DNA of 61,730 nt, from NCBI GenBank assembly GCA_015065865.1, contig SVPM01000006.1, forward strand, positions 1 to 61,730, given 5' to 3'. This DNA comes from Oscillospiraceae bacterium (lineage in GTDB: Bacteria; Bacillota; Clostridia; Oscillospirales; Acutalibacteraceae). The position numbers and the translations under genes are program-made. The notes under the pieces are model-generated. The model ran no database searches, was not told where the DNA came from, and saw only the letters and a list, made by a program, of their open reading frames with translations. Position 1 is the stretch's first letter; each line of letters begins with the position of its first letter. Below are positions 25,094 through 34,000 of this stretch, in pieces.

Positions 25094-26059
25094 TCAAATC
25101 GTGTCGTCATCGTCATCGCCGCGGGCGCGGCGGAGCGATTCGTTAAATCGGCGCATCTCCCGTTCGCTGTACTGTTTAGGCATCGGCGGGAGTTTTTCCT
25201 TTTTATCTTCCTTTAAATAACTGTCGGTGCGGCCGCGGTCTTGGAATACCGCTTCTTCCTCCGCTAAACGGTCGCTTTCCGCGTCGGGGATGTTCAGCGC
25301 CTGTTTTTGTGCGCGATCCTCGTTCGGGTGGTCGCGGTAATACGGGTCGATCATCAATTCCTGCACCTTCGGGAAGATGGTGAATTGAATGAGGAACGAA
25401 CGGAAGGCGGGGAAGAAGAAGAGGTATACCGCCGCCATAAATACCGCAGGGATAAACGCGCCTTTCGCCAAACTCAAGAACGAGGCGACGGACAATACGT
25501 AGAAGATGGCCAACACCGCCGTGATCAGCAGATTGCGGAAGATGGCAACAAACGAAAAGATCAGTGCGTTTTTGTAGAGTTGCTTCCAATTGAGTTTAAA
25601 GGTGATGATCATCAGCGGAATATAATACCGCATAAACGCGCACACCAAAAAGAGCAACATTGCAAAGGCGCACATTGCCACCTGCGTAACGTTGGAGGCG
25701 GTTTCAACGTTGAGATAAAAATATACGTCAAACGCTAACACACTCAGTGCCAACGCATTGATAAAACCGATGGGCAACGCTTGCCGCCAGTTCTTCTTGA
25801 TGGTGTCCACAAAATCGCTCCACACGAAGGCGTGCTTTTCACGAGCATAGTTGCGGGTGACGTAGGTTAGTCCCACTTCCGCCAAACCGATGGTCACGAG
25901 CGGCAGTGAGAAAAGAATATATATGAAATTCGCTTGGATCAATTTGAAAAACTTGCGGAAATACAGTTCCCAAAACAGGAAAAACCGTTTTTTCTTCGGT
26001 GCGTTTTTGGATACACCGGGGCCTTCCTTTGCGGGATTAAAGAATTTCGGAAATGCCAT
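25094..26059 (-). CDS. DUF624-like membrane protein
   Basis: The 321-residue product has a basic N-terminus, about five to six membrane helices (first around 40-62), and a long hydrophilic C-terminal tail rich in D, E, K and R ending in five aspartates. The spacing of helices and the segment FFKLIQANFIYILFSLPLVT fit the DUF624 (YesL) family of small membrane proteins of unknown function. The acidic tail is an addition to the usual length. It is the last gene of the run beginning at queA. Confidence 0.7.
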   Translation of the reverse strand: MAFPKFFNPAKEGPGVSKNAPKKKRFFLFWELYFRKFFKLIQANFIYILFSLPLVTIGLAEVGLTYVTRNYAREKHAFVWSDFVDTIKKNWRQALPIGFINALALSVLAFDVYFYLNVETASNVTQVAMCAFAMLLFLVCAFMRYYIPLMIITFKLNWKQLYKNALIFSFVAIFRNLLITAVLAIFYVLSVASFLSLAKGAFIPAVFMAAVYLFFFPAFRSFLIQFTIFPKVQELMIDPYYRDHPNEDRAQKQALNIPDAESDRLAEEEAVFQDRGRTDSYLKEDKKEKLPPMPKQYSEREMRRFNESLRRARGDDDDDTI

Positions 26060-26089
26060 ATTACATCCTCACCTTTAAACAAAATCAGC

Positions 26090-26710
26090 CTACACAAAAT
26101 GATGTATGAACATCATGCGTAACACGGTGTCCAGCACGGCGGCGGCAAACAGCAACCCACCGCACAGCAAGAACCGTGCCAAATACAATTTCAGATCCTG
26201 CCACAACCCGCCGCCAAGCGTGGCGTGCGGCAGCAGTTGCCCTGCCAGACGTGTCGAAAAGCGCACCGATTCGGCACACGCAATGAGCAGTGCGGCAGCA
26301 ACGAACAAGGCGTGCGGCAATATCAACAGCGCGGTATAAAAAACACCTTGCAGTCCCGTGGCGTAGTGATACGCCGCCGTAAGCCCCGTGCCCGCACCGA
26401 AGAACAGCGGCACCAACAGGGAAAGCGGTGCGCCGCACGCCGAAAAGCCCAGAAAGAACAGCAGCAACAACAAAAGAAAATGCGGTGCCGCCGCCCCGAG
26501 CAGATGGGCCACGGCTTCCCCGAACCCGCCGCCGAGCGGGGTAGGGGCAAGCAGGGGGGCAAGCGCAGTGCCGAGCGGCTGCCACGCAGTGCAAAAGACG
26601 GTCGAGCCGATCTGCACCCCTGCCAAAAACAAGGCAAGCAGCCACAACAGCCGTCCGTTTTGTACCGTAAAGCGTATGAGATTCCGCCGCCATTCACCGC
26701 TCGTATGCAT
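26090..26710 (-). CDS. SpoIIM-like (DUF95) membrane protein
   Basis: The 206-residue product has about five membrane helices. The central part, FFLGFSACGAPLSLLVPLFF followed by GAGTGLTAAYHYATG, and the later LLIACAESVRFSTRLAGQ resemble the SpoIIM/DUF95 family. In spore formers SpoIIM works with SpoIID and SpoIIP in septal peptidoglycan removal during engulfment. The resemblance is by eye, and a general DUF95 protein is possible. The ATG at 26710 has GGAGTG six bases upstream, better than the GTG at 26719. Confidence 0.6.
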   Translation of the reverse strand: MHTSGEWRRNLIRFTVQNGRLLWLLALFLAGVQIGSTVFCTAWQPLGTALAPLLAPTPLGGGFGEAVAHLLGAAAPHFLLLLLLFFLGFSACGAPLSLLVPLFFGAGTGLTAAYHYATGLQGVFYTALLILPHALFVAAALLIACAESVRFSTRLAGQLLPHATLGGGLWQDLKLYLARFLLCGGLLFAAAVLDTVLRMMFIHHFV

Positions 26711-26785
26711 GTCCGTCACTCCGTTTCACACAATATATAACATGTGTATGAAACGGAGCGGTGGATTATGCCATAAGCAGAGGAG

Positions 26786-27190
26786 TCAACGCCTTTTCCG
26801 CACGTTGATGCCCACGATGCCGCCCACTGCGGAAGCGCCCAGCATCACGGCGAGTTTGACCCACGTGTGTGCCGTTTGCACGTCTTTGAGCAGTGCGAAG
26901 CCACCGGCTGTCATCAGCAACAAAAACAGCACACCGCCGGTCATAAGTCCCATCAGCCAGCCGTTTTGTCCGGCCGCGCGTGCCGCGAACAGGCCGCCCG
27001 TAAACGCACCCGTAACCAACGCGACCAGCGCGAGCGGGGGAATGCTGTTTTGCGGTGTATCCTGTGTTAAGAGCAGTGCCGCCATTGCGAGCAACGATAT
27101 CGCACAAGCGAGGATGCCTGTCAGCACACCTGCTCCGAGCGGTCGCACCCACCGTTTCATCCAAATCGGATCGTCTTTGCGCGTATGCAT
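26786..27190 (-). CDS. TIGR04086-type small membrane protein
   Basis: A 134-residue protein with four membrane helices and a short basic C-terminus (NVRKRR). The pattern RPLGAGVLTGILACAISLL, then GAFTGGLFAARAAGQNGWLMG, fits the TIGR04086/DUF3792 family, whose gene typically follows yajC in clostridia, as it does here. Function unknown. GGAGGGG lies six bases before the ATG. Confidence 0.8.
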   Translation of the reverse strand: MHTRKDDPIWMKRWVRPLGAGVLTGILACAISLLAMAALLLTQDTPQNSIPPLALVALVTGAFTGGLFAARAAGQNGWLMGLMTGGVLFLLLMTAGGFALLKDVQTAHTWVKLAVMLGASAVGGIVGINVRKRR

Positions 27191-27210
27191 ATAGGACCCC
27201 TCCGCATTCT

Positions 27211-27250
27211 AAAAATCGAAGCCCGCCACCAAAGCGGGCTTCGATTCATT
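27211..27250 (-). terminator. Terminator after yajC
   Basis: AATCGAAGCCCGC and GCGGGCTTCGATT stem, between yajC and the TIGR04086 gene. Confidence 0.75.
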
Positions 27251-27284
27251 CTATTCCGATTGCGGGGGCGATATGTCTTACGGT

Positions 27285-27653
27285 TTAGATATCGTCGTCG
27301 TCATCGTCGTCGAGGCCGGTGTCTTCGTGCACCGTTTCATTGGCCTGCAACGCCCACTTCTTAACCGTCAGCTTGTTACGGTCGGCGCCCGATTCGATCA
27401 CCAAAGAATCTTCACGCACCGTCACCACACGGCCCATAATGCCGCCGATGGTGATGATCTGGTCGCCCACGCGCACGTCGTCGCGCATTTTTTGCTCTTC
27501 TTTCTGCTTTTTCTTCTGCGGGCGGATCATCACAAAATACATCAGCACGAACATCAAGACCAACATCAAAATGCCGCCGTACTGAGCAAAGAACGCCGCA
27601 CCGCCCGTCAGTTCCGCAGTGGTAGGAGCGGTTTCTGCTTTAAACATCAACAT
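27285..27653 (-). CDS. yajC: Preprotein translocase subunit YajC
   Basis: A 122-residue protein with one membrane helix (about 22-42) followed by the YajC motif VMIRPQKKKQKE and the soluble domain DDVRVGDQIITIGGIMGRVV. YajC associates with SecDF/SecYEG at the membrane. The C-terminus ends in a run of aspartates, which is unusual. The ATG at 27653 is eight bases after AGGAGG, so it fits better than the ATG at 27659. Confidence 0.93.
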   Translation of the reverse strand: MLMFKAETAPTTAELTGGAAFFAQYGGILMLVLMFVLMYFVMIRPQKKKQKEEQKMRDDVRVGDQIITIGGIMGRVVTVREDSLVIESGADRNKLTVKKWALQANETVHEDTGLDDDDDDDI

Positions 27654-27752
27654 AATCATATCCTCCTAAAACATAGATCACAAAACAGTATACTACACTT
27701 TTATATATTTCGCAAGGGGGCAAGGCCGAATTTACCGATTTTTTACAAAAAA

Positions 27753-28895
27753 TCAAATGCGCTTATCCAACACCTCGCGGTATTCGCGGTAAAATGCGTC
27801 GAAATTACCGTTGTCCAACGCTTCGCGGATCTTTTCCATCAAGGTATTGTAAAAATACAAGTTGTGTGTCACGCACAGTCGCATAGCGAGCATCTCGTTC
27901 GCTTTGAACAGATGGTGAATGTATGCACGGGAATGACGGCGGCAGGTGGGGCAATCACACGCTTCGTCCAGCGGGGCGAGGTCTTTTTCGTATTTTGCGT
28001 TAAACAGATTGCGTCGTCCGCTCCAAGTGAACACGTGCGCGTGCCGCGCGTTGCGTGCGGGCATCACGCAGTCGAACAGGTCAACACCGCGGTGTACCGC
28101 CTCCAAGATGTTCACGGGCGTACCTACTCCCATCAAATAGCGGATCTTATCTTTCGGCGCAAACGGTTCCACCGCTTCGATCACACGGTACATATCTTCG
28201 GCGGGTTCACCCACGGCGAGACCGCCGATGGCGTAACCGTCCAGACCCATCGCAGCAATCTCTTTCATATGGCGCACGCGCAAATCGTCAAACGTGCATC
28301 CTTGGTTGATGCCGAACAGCAACTGCCGCGGATTCACGGCGTCGGCCGAGGCGTTTAGGCGTGCCATCTCCTCTTGACACCGCGCCAGCCACCGCGTGGT
28401 GCGCGCACAGGACTTTTCGGAATATGCGCGCGTGGCGGGGTTTTCCACACATTCGTCAAACGCCATCGCGATGGTGGAGCCGAGATGGGATTGTATCTGC
28501 ATGCTCTCCTCGGGGCCGATAAACAGTTTTCGTCCGTCGATGTGAGAGGCAAACTCTACCCCTTCTTCGCGGATCTTACGCAGTCCCGCGAGTGAGAACA
28601 CTTGAAACCCGCCGCTGTCGGTGAGAATGGGGCCGTCCCATCCCGTGAATTTGTGCAGACCGCCCACTTCATGCACCAGTGTGTCGCCGGGGCGCAGGTG
28701 CAGATGATAGGTGTTGCACAGCATCACTTGGCACTTCAAGTCTTTGAGATCGTAGGCCGACACCGCACCTTTGATGGCACCGCAGGTGGCCACGTTCATA
28801 AATGCGGGGGTCTGCACCGTGCCGTGCGGGGTTTCAAACACACCGCGGCGTGCCGCGCCCTCGGTTTTTGTGATGGTGAGTTTGGAATTGGGCAT
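27753..28895 (-). CDS. tgt: tRNA-guanine transglycosylase
   Basis: The 380-residue enzyme exchanges the wobble guanine of GUN-anticodon tRNAs for preQ1. Motifs include TDSGGFQVFSL (active-site aspartate), DECVENPA, GLAVGEPAEDMYR, DCVMPARNARHAHVFTWSG (with the nucleophile aspartate), and the zinc site CDCPTCRRHSRAYIHHL. The ATG at 28895 is seven bases after AAGGAG. It follows queA and precedes yajC, the common clostridial order queA-tgt-yajC. Confidence 0.95.
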   Translation of the reverse strand: MPNSKLTITKTEGAARRGVFETPHGTVQTPAFMNVATCGAIKGAVSAYDLKDLKCQVMLCNTYHLHLRPGDTLVHEVGGLHKFTGWDGPILTDSGGFQVFSLAGLRKIREEGVEFASHIDGRKLFIGPEESMQIQSHLGSTIAMAFDECVENPATRAYSEKSCARTTRWLARCQEEMARLNASADAVNPRQLLFGINQGCTFDDLRVRHMKEIAAMGLDGYAIGGLAVGEPAEDMYRVIEAVEPFAPKDKIRYLMGVGTPVNILEAVHRGVDLFDCVMPARNARHAHVFTWSGRRNLFNAKYEKDLAPLDEACDCPTCRRHSRAYIHHLFKANEMLAMRLCVTHNLYFYNTLMEKIREALDNGNFDAFYREYREVLDKRI

Positions 28896-28944
28896 AATCA
28901 TACTCCTTATTAGTTATCGAAGTTTACGGGATACGTGAACGTAG

Positions 28945-28990
28945 GGGCGGATGCCCACATCCGCCCGCGGGACGATGTAGGCATCCCGCG
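28945..28990. repeat. Two abutting GC-rich hairpins between queA and tgt
   Basis: GGGCGGATG-CCCA-CATCCGCCC (28945-28966) and CGCGGGA-N11-TCCCGCG (28966-28990) share a boundary base. Neither is followed by a T-tract, so they look more like a repeated intergenic element than a terminator. Confidence 0.5.
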
Positions 28991-28997
28991 AAACCAC

Positions 28998-30023
28998 CTA
29001 TACGATGAGCATCGCATCACCGAAACTGAAGAAACGGTATTTTTCCGCCACGGCGTGGTCGTAGGCCGCCATGGTGTGCTCGTATCCCGCAAAGGCAGAT
29101 ACCAACATAATGAGGGTACTTTCGGGCAGATGGAAGTTGGTGAGCAGACCGTCCAGCACTTGGAACTTGTAACCGGGGTAAATGAAGATCTCCGTCCACC
29201 CCTCGGCGGGCTGTATCACGCCGTCGGTCATACCGATGCTTTCCAGCGTGCGGCAACTGGTGGTTCCCACCGCGATCACCCGCCCGCCCCGTGCTTTGGT
29301 GCGGTTGATAAGGTCGGCGGTTTCGGCCGAGAGTGCGTAATGCTCCGAATGCATTTTGTGCTCGGCGATATTTTCCACCTTCACAGGGCGGAAGGTGCCG
29401 AGCCCCACGTGCAGGGTGACGAACCCGATGTACACGCCCTTTTCCTTTACTTTTTCGAGCAGTGCGGGGGTGAAATGCAACCCCGCCGTAGGTGCCGCCG
29501 CCGAGCCGCGCTCGCGGGAATACACCGTCTGATAGCGCTCTTGATCTTCCAACTTTTTCTTGATGTAGGGGGGCAGAGGCATTTGACCGACGGATTCCAA
29601 CACCTCGTAGAAGTTGCCTTCATAAAAGAATTTTACCAAACGGTTGCCGCCCTCAAGCACCTCCAATACTTCGGCGTTGAGCACACCGTCGCCGAACGTC
29701 AGCCGAAATCCGGGCTTGGCTTTTTTGCCGGGGCCTGCCAACACCTCCCACACGTCATTGCCGTGCGGCGTCAGCAGCAATACTTCAAGCGGCGAGCCGG
29801 TATCCGCCCGCTTGCCGTAAATGCGGGCGGGCAGCACGCGGCTGTCATTCAAGATCAAACAGTCGCCCTCTTTCAAAAAATCGAGCAGGTCGTAAAAACG
29901 TTTGTCGCAAAGGGTGCCGTTTTCGCGGTCCATTACCAATAAACGGGAGTGGTCACGCGGCTCGATCGGCTCCTGCGCGATCAATTCTTCGGGCAAATTG
30001 TAAAAAAAATCGTGCGTATTCAT
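28998..30023 (-). CDS. queA: S-adenosylmethionine:tRNA ribosyltransferase-isomerase
   Basis: The 341-residue enzyme adds the epoxycyclopentanediol precursor from SAM to preQ1 in tRNA, the step after Tgt. Family motifs are present: [20 protein letters not shown] at the start, [24 protein letters not shown] and [10 protein letters not shown]. The two genes are adjacent on the same strand, giving the last two anticodon-loop steps toward queuosine. No preQ1 synthesis genes are visible, so preQ1 or queuine may come from elsewhere. Confidence 0.95.
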   Translation of the reverse strand: MNTHDFFYNLPEELIAQEPIEPRDHSRLLVMDRENGTLCDKRFYDLLDFLKEGDCLILNDSRVLPARIYGKRADTGSPLEVLLLTPHGNDVWEVLAGPGKKAKPGFRLTFGDGVLNAEVLEVLEGGNRLVKFFYEGNFYEVLESVGQMPLPPYIKKKLEDQERYQTVYSRERGSAAAPTAGLHFTPALLEKVKEKGVYIGFVTLHVGLGTFRPVKVENIAEHKMHSEHYALSAETADLINRTKARGGRVIAVGTTSCRTLESIGMTDGVIQPAEGWTEIFIYPGYKFQVLDGLLTNFHLPESTLIMLVSAFAGYEHTMAAYDHAVAEKYRFFSFGDAMLIV

Positions 30024-30062
30024 AAATTCTTTTCGCCGTCCTGAAAAAATTAAAATGGGGTG

Positions 30063-30091
30063 TTGACATTACACTCCTATAATGCTACAAT
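30063..30091 (+). promoter_or_regulatory. Promoter of lysine riboswitch-asd-dapA-dapB
   Basis: TTGACA (30063-30068), 17 bp, TACAAT (30086-30091). It starts RNA about 20-25 bases before the riboswitch. Confidence 0.8.
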
Positions 30092-30120
30092 GAACAAAGC
30101 AAAAAGTCAAGCATATAATT

Positions 30121-30345
30121 TTGAGTAGAGGCGCGTTTGCGAAAAGTATCTTGTGGGAGACACCCGAGTCGCGGAACACAGGGGAAAGGCGTTGACGCCG
30201 AAGGGTCTGCCATGCGGGTGGTGGGGATTCTGGCTGTACGGTCAATAGCCGTGCGGCTGTCATCGGAAACGGTGGAGTGCTATTCACAAAGAGGATCACA
30301 CTTTGGGAATGTCTGCCGGTTTTCTGTAACCGGCTTTCTTTTTTG
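30121..30345 (+). promoter_or_regulatory. Lysine riboswitch (L box) with terminator
   Basis: The aptamer at about 30124-30287 shows the L-box landmarks: GTAGAGGCGC at the 5' side, GGGGAAAGGCGTTGACGCCG with AAG in the middle, and GGTGGAGTGCTAT closing P1. An expression platform follows, with the terminator GCCGGTT-N6-AACCGGC and a T-rich run (30314-30345) about 38 bp before asd. Lysine binding should favour termination, so asd-dapA-dapB would be shut off when lysine is plentiful. Confidence 0.93.
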
Positions 30346-30382
30346 TATGCGGACGAATAGTTTGGAAAGGATATGATTTGTT

Positions 30383-31459
30383 ATGAAGAAGTATCGTGTA
30401 GGTGTCATCGGCGGCACCGGTATGGTAGGCCAGCGTTTTCTCTCCCTTTTGGAAAATCACCCGTGGTTTGAGTTGACGGCGATCGCCGCCAGCCCCCGTT
30501 CGGCGGGTAAGACCTACGAAGAAGCCGTGGGCGGCCGTTGGGTGATGAAGACGCCGATGCCCGAAGCTTACAAGTCCATTATAGTGCAGGATGCCGCGGA
30601 TGTGGCGGCGGTTGCCGCTAAGGTGGATTTCGTGTTCTGCGCGGTGGATATGCCGAAAGCGGAAATTCGCGCACTGGAAGAAGCGTATGCGAAGGCGGAA
30701 TGCCCCGTGGTGTCTAACAACAGCGCGCACCGTTTTACTCCCGATGTGCCGATGGTGATTCCGGAATTGAATGCCGATCATCTGGAGGTCATTCCCGCAC
30801 AGCGTGCGCGGTTGGGTTCCAAGCGCGGTTTCATCGCGGTGAAATCCAACTGTTCTCTGCAAAGTTACGTACCTGCGCTGTTCCCGCTGGATAAATTCGG
30901 CGTGAAGCGTGCGGCGGTGTGTACCTATCAGGCGATCTCGGGTGCGGGTAAGACATTTGAACGTTGGCCCGAGATGGTGGATAACGTGATCCCCTACATC
31001 GGCGGCGAAGAAGAAAAGAGCGAGCAGGAACCGCTGAAGATCTGGGGTAAGGTGGAAAACGGCGAGATCGTGTCGGCAACCACCCCTGCGTTTACGGCAC
31101 AGTGCTTGCGCGTGCCGGTGTCCGACGGTCACTTCGCGGCGGTGTTTGTGGAATTTGAAAACAAACCCTCCAAGGAAGAGATCATCGACGTATGGGCGAA
31201 CTTCAAGGGCCGTGCACAGGAATTGGAACTGCCCTCCGCCCCGAAGCAGTTCCTCAACTACTTCACTGAGGACAATATGCCGCAGACCAAACTGCACCGC
31301 GATCTGGAAGGCGGTATGGCGATCTCCATCGGCCGCCTGCGTGAGGATACGCAGTACGATTACAAGTTTGTCGGCCTTTCCCACAACACCCTGCGCGGCG
31401 CGGCTGGTGGTGCCGTTCTGTTGGCGGAACTGCTGTGCGCCGAAGGGTATATGGACTAA
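30383..31459 (+). CDS. asd: Aspartate-semialdehyde dehydrogenase
   Basis: The 358-residue enzyme reduces aspartyl phosphate to aspartate semialdehyde, the branch compound for lysine/diaminopimelate, threonine and methionine. The Rossmann motif VGVIGGTGMVGQRFL starts at residue 6, and the active-site cysteine is C157 in VKSNCSLQSY, with SGAGKTFE and VPVSDGHFA later. Length and the SNCSLQ motif resemble the archaeal/fungal-type enzyme rather than the shorter Bacillus type. It is controlled by the lysine riboswitch just upstream and starts an operon with dapA and dapB. Confidence 0.94.
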   Translation: MKKYRVGVIGGTGMVGQRFLSLLENHPWFELTAIAASPRSAGKTYEEAVGGRWVMKTPMPEAYKSIIVQDAADVAAVAAKVDFVFCAVDMPKAEIRALEEAYAKAECPVVSNNSAHRFTPDVPMVIPELNADHLEVIPAQRARLGSKRGFIAVKSNCSLQSYVPALFPLDKFGVKRAAVCTYQAISGAGKTFERWPEMVDNVIPYIGGEEEKSEQEPLKIWGKVENGEIVSATTPAFTAQCLRVPVSDGHFAAVFVEFENKPSKEEIIDVWANFKGRAQELELPSAPKQFLNYFTEDNMPQTKLHRDLEGGMAISIGRLREDTQYDYKFVGLSHNTLRGAAGGAVLLAELLCAEGYMD

Positions 31460-31470
31460 GGAGTGTTAGT

Positions 31471-32355
31471 ATGAGCAAAAACACCATTTTCACCGGCGCG
31501 GGTGTGGCGATCATCACCCCTATGAACGCCGACGGAAGTGTCAATTTTGAAAAGTACCGTGAACTGATCGATTGGCAGATCGAAAACGGTACGGACGCCA
31601 TCATCACCTGTGGTACTACGGGTGAATCCTCCACGCTGGATCACGAGGAACACGTAGAGGTCATCCGCACGGCGGTGGAACAAACGGCAGGACGTGTGCC
31701 CGTGATTGCGGGTACCGGCTCGAACGATACGGCGTACGGTGTCAAACTGTCACTTGAAGCGAAGGCACTCGGTGTGGACGGCCTTTTGCTCGTCACCCCG
31801 TACTATAACAAGACGTCACAGCGCGGTTTGATCGCGCATTACACGGCGATCGCGGATGCGGCAGACCTGCCGATCATCCTCTATAACGTGCCTTCCCGCA
31901 CGGGTGTGAACATTCAGCCTGCCACCGTGGCAGAACTGGCGAAGCATCCAAATATCGTGGCCATCAAGGAAGCGAGCGGGAGCATCAGCGCTGTGGCGGA
32001 GATCGCCTCGCTGTGCGATATCGACATCTATTCGGGTAACGATGACCAGATCGTGCCCTTCCTTTCGCTGGGCAGCAAGGGCGTGATCTCGGTGCTGTCC
32101 AACGTGGTCCCGCGCGAAACGCACGAGATTTGCCAAAAGTGGTTTGACGGCGATATCGAGGGAAGTTGTGCACTGTTCCTCAAGTATTTGGAACTTGCCA
32201 ACGCCCTGTTTATGGACGTCAACCCCATCTCGGTGAAAGATGCTATGAATATGATGGGGATGCAGGTGGGCGAATGCCGCTTGCCCTTGTTGACCATGGC
32301 GGATCCGCTGAAAGAAAAACTGGCAGCGGTGCTCAAAAAGTACGATTTGATCTGA
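31471..32355 (+). CDS. dapA: 4-Hydroxy-tetrahydrodipicolinate synthase
   Basis: The 294-residue aldolase-fold enzyme condenses pyruvate and aspartate semialdehyde. The Schiff-base lysine is K166 (NIVAIKEASGS), the catalytic tyrosine Y138 (LYNVPSRTG), and the GTTGESSTL loop binds substrate. The ATG at 31471 has AAGGAG at the right distance, 12 bp after asd. The longer in-frame extension upstream overlaps asd and is rejected. Confidence 0.95.
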   Translation: MSKNTIFTGAGVAIITPMNADGSVNFEKYRELIDWQIENGTDAIITCGTTGESSTLDHEEHVEVIRTAVEQTAGRVPVIAGTGSNDTAYGVKLSLEAKALGVDGLLLVTPYYNKTSQRGLIAHYTAIADAADLPIILYNVPSRTGVNIQPATVAELAKHPNIVAIKEASGSISAVAEIASLCDIDIYSGNDDQIVPFLSLGSKGVISVLSNVVPRETHEICQKWFDGDIEGSCALFLKYLELANALFMDVNPISVKDAMNMMGMQVGECRLPLLTMADPLKEKLAAVLKKYDLI

Positions 32356-32371
32356 GAGGAAGAAAACGGAT

Positions 32372-33124
32372 ATGATAAAGCTGCTGCTTTGCGGCTGTAA
32401 CGGAAAAATGGGTCGTGCCGTCACCCAGTGTGTGGCAGGCCGTTGCGATTGCGAGATCGTGGCGGGTGTGGACCTGAACACCGAAAGTCACGCGGGGTAT
32501 CCCGTGTATGCCAACCCGATGAACTGTATGGCGACACCCGAAGCACTGATCGATTTTTCGCATCCTTCGGCACTCGAAAAAACGCTTGCCTATGCGAAGG
32601 AACACCGTATTCCCGCCGTGCTTGCCACCACGGGATACAGCGAGGAACAGATCGCCGCGATACACGAAGCCGCCCGTGAGATTCCCGTGTTTTTCACGGC
32701 CAATATGTCGATGGGTGTCAACCTGCTTGCCGAGTTGTGTAAAAAAGCGGCACAGGTGTTGGGTGCGGATTTTGATGTGGAGATCATCGAAAAGCACCAT
32801 AACCAAAAGATCGATGCACCCTCGGGAACTGCACTGATGTTGGCACACGCGGTGGAAGAGGGCCTCGATTACGAGCCTACTTACGTGTACGACCGTCAGG
32901 CGGTGCGCCAAAAGCGCGATCGTCACGAGATCGGGTTTTCCGCCGTGCGCGGCGGCAACATCGTGGGCGAACACGAAGTGCTGTTTGCAGGACACGACGA
33001 GATCGTGACCCTCTCGCACTCCGCGCGTTCCAAAGAAGTGTTTGCCGTTGGCGCGGTAAATGCCGCGTTGTTTATGGTGGGCAAGCCCGCGGGGCTCTAC
33101 ACCATGGCGGATCTGGTAAAATGA
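32372..33124 (+). CDS. dapB: 4-Hydroxy-tetrahydrodipicolinate reductase
   Basis: The 250-residue enzyme carries out the next step to tetrahydrodipicolinate with NAD(P)H. The nucleotide-binding motif LLLCGCNGKMGRAV and the catalytic EKHHNQKIDAPSGTAL are present. It is the last gene of the asd-dapA-dapB operon, ending at a terminator one base downstream. The rest of the diaminopimelate pathway is not in the window. Confidence 0.95.
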   Translation: MIKLLLCGCNGKMGRAVTQCVAGRCDCEIVAGVDLNTESHAGYPVYANPMNCMATPEALIDFSHPSALEKTLAYAKEHRIPAVLATTGYSEEQIAAIHEAAREIPVFFTANMSMGVNLLAELCKKAAQVLGADFDVEIIEKHHNQKIDAPSGTALMLAHAVEEGLDYEPTYVYDRQAVRQKRDRHEIGFSAVRGGNIVGEHEVLFAGHDEIVTLSHSARSKEVFAVGAVNAALFMVGKPAGLYTMADLVK

Positions 33125-33125
33125 T

Positions 33126-33160
33126 AAAACAGGTTCTGTGCTTTGCACGGAACCTGTTTT
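33126..33160 (+). terminator. Terminator after dapB
   Basis: AAAACAGGTTCTGTGC and GCACGGAACCTGTTTT. An almost identical stem closes the convergent yfcE gene at 33331. Confidence 0.85.
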
Positions 33161-33330
33161 GGTGTGTCAAAAAACTCCACTCTCCTATTTGTAAAACGGA
33201 GGGAGGGGGTGTGTGCGGGGGAACCGTCAGGGTTCCCCTGCGCGTCGAGCGTGCAACGCACGCGGACAAACCCGCCCGCGGGCGGAAGACGGCAAAAAGT
33301 CCGGCGCATGCCGGACTTTTTTAACAGTCT
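33161..33330. other. Non-coding spacer with two further hairpins
   Basis: GGGGAACC-GTCAG-GGTTCCCC (33218-33238) and AAAAAGTCCGGC-GCAT-GCCGGACTTTTT (33294-33321) lie between the two convergent terminators. No gene is visible. The second copies the stem of the terminator at 25049-25080. Confidence 0.6.
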
Positions 33331-33368
33331 AAAACAGATTCTGTGCTTTGCACAGAACCTGTTTTTTT
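33331..33368 (-). terminator. Terminator after yfcE
   Basis: AAAACAGATTCTGTGC and GCACAGAACCTGTTTT, with T/A runs on both sides. Confidence 0.8.
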
Positions 33369-33912
33369 ACAGCCGATATTCCTTGTATACTTCGCCCTCT
33401 AAGGTCTTCCATGCGAACGCACCCTGCTCAAAGGTCATATACCCGTGGGGTGAATCCTCTTTCGGGATCGAAACCGAGCCGGGGTTTAAATACACGTTCT
33501 CGTTGCCGAACGGCACGGCAACAGGCACGTGGGTGTGACCGTGAAGCAGAATGTCCCCGCGGCACAGCGGCGGCGGGTTTTGGGTGTTGTATACGTGCCC
33601 GTGGGTGGCGTAGATCAAACGGTCGCCTGCGGGAATTACCGCGTAATCGGCAAGCACGGGAAAATCCAGCACCATTTGGTCCACTTCGGTGTCGCAGTTG
33701 CCGCGCACGCAGAGCAGGCGGTCGCGCAAGGGATTCAACAAGGAGATCACCTCTTTGGGCGCATACTGCGGCGGCAGGTCGTTGCGCGGGCCGTGATACA
33801 AAATATCGCCGAGTAACACAAGGCGGTCGGCGCCCTCCCGCTCAAACGCGGCAAGGAGTCGACGGGTGTATCCCGCATCCCCGTGAATATCCGAAGCAAT
33901 CATAAATTTCAT
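33367..33912 (-). CDS. yfcE: YfcE/MJ0936-family phosphodiesterase
   Basis: The 181-residue metallophosphoesterase has all five metal-site motifs of the family: SDIHGDAGY at residue 7, GDILYHGPRND, RGNCD, THGH and HGHTHVPV, ending NPGSVSIPK. Such enzymes hydrolyse small phosphodiesters in vitro; the cellular substrate is unknown. It stands alone, convergent with dapB and divergent from bioY. Confidence 0.9.
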   Translation of the reverse strand: MKFMIASDIHGDAGYTRRLLAAFEREGADRLVLLGDILYHGPRNDLPPQYAPKEVISLLNPLRDRLLCVRGNCDTEVDQMVLDFPVLADYAVIPAGDRLIYATHGHVYNTQNPPPLCRGDILLHGHTHVPVAVPFGNENVYLNPGSVSIPKEDSPHGYMTFEQGAFAWKTLEGEVYKEYRL

Positions 33913-33966
33913 AGCATATCACATCCTTACGCGGTATTATATCACGCTTTTGCGGTGTTTTCAAGA

Positions 33967-33995
33967 TTGCATTTTCATCACGGGTATGGTAGAAT
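33967..33995 (+). promoter_or_regulatory. bioY promoter
   Basis: TTGCAT (33967-33972), 17 bp, TAGAAT (33990-33995), which places the RNA start near 34002. Confidence 0.75.
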
Positions 33996-34000
33996 ACAAA

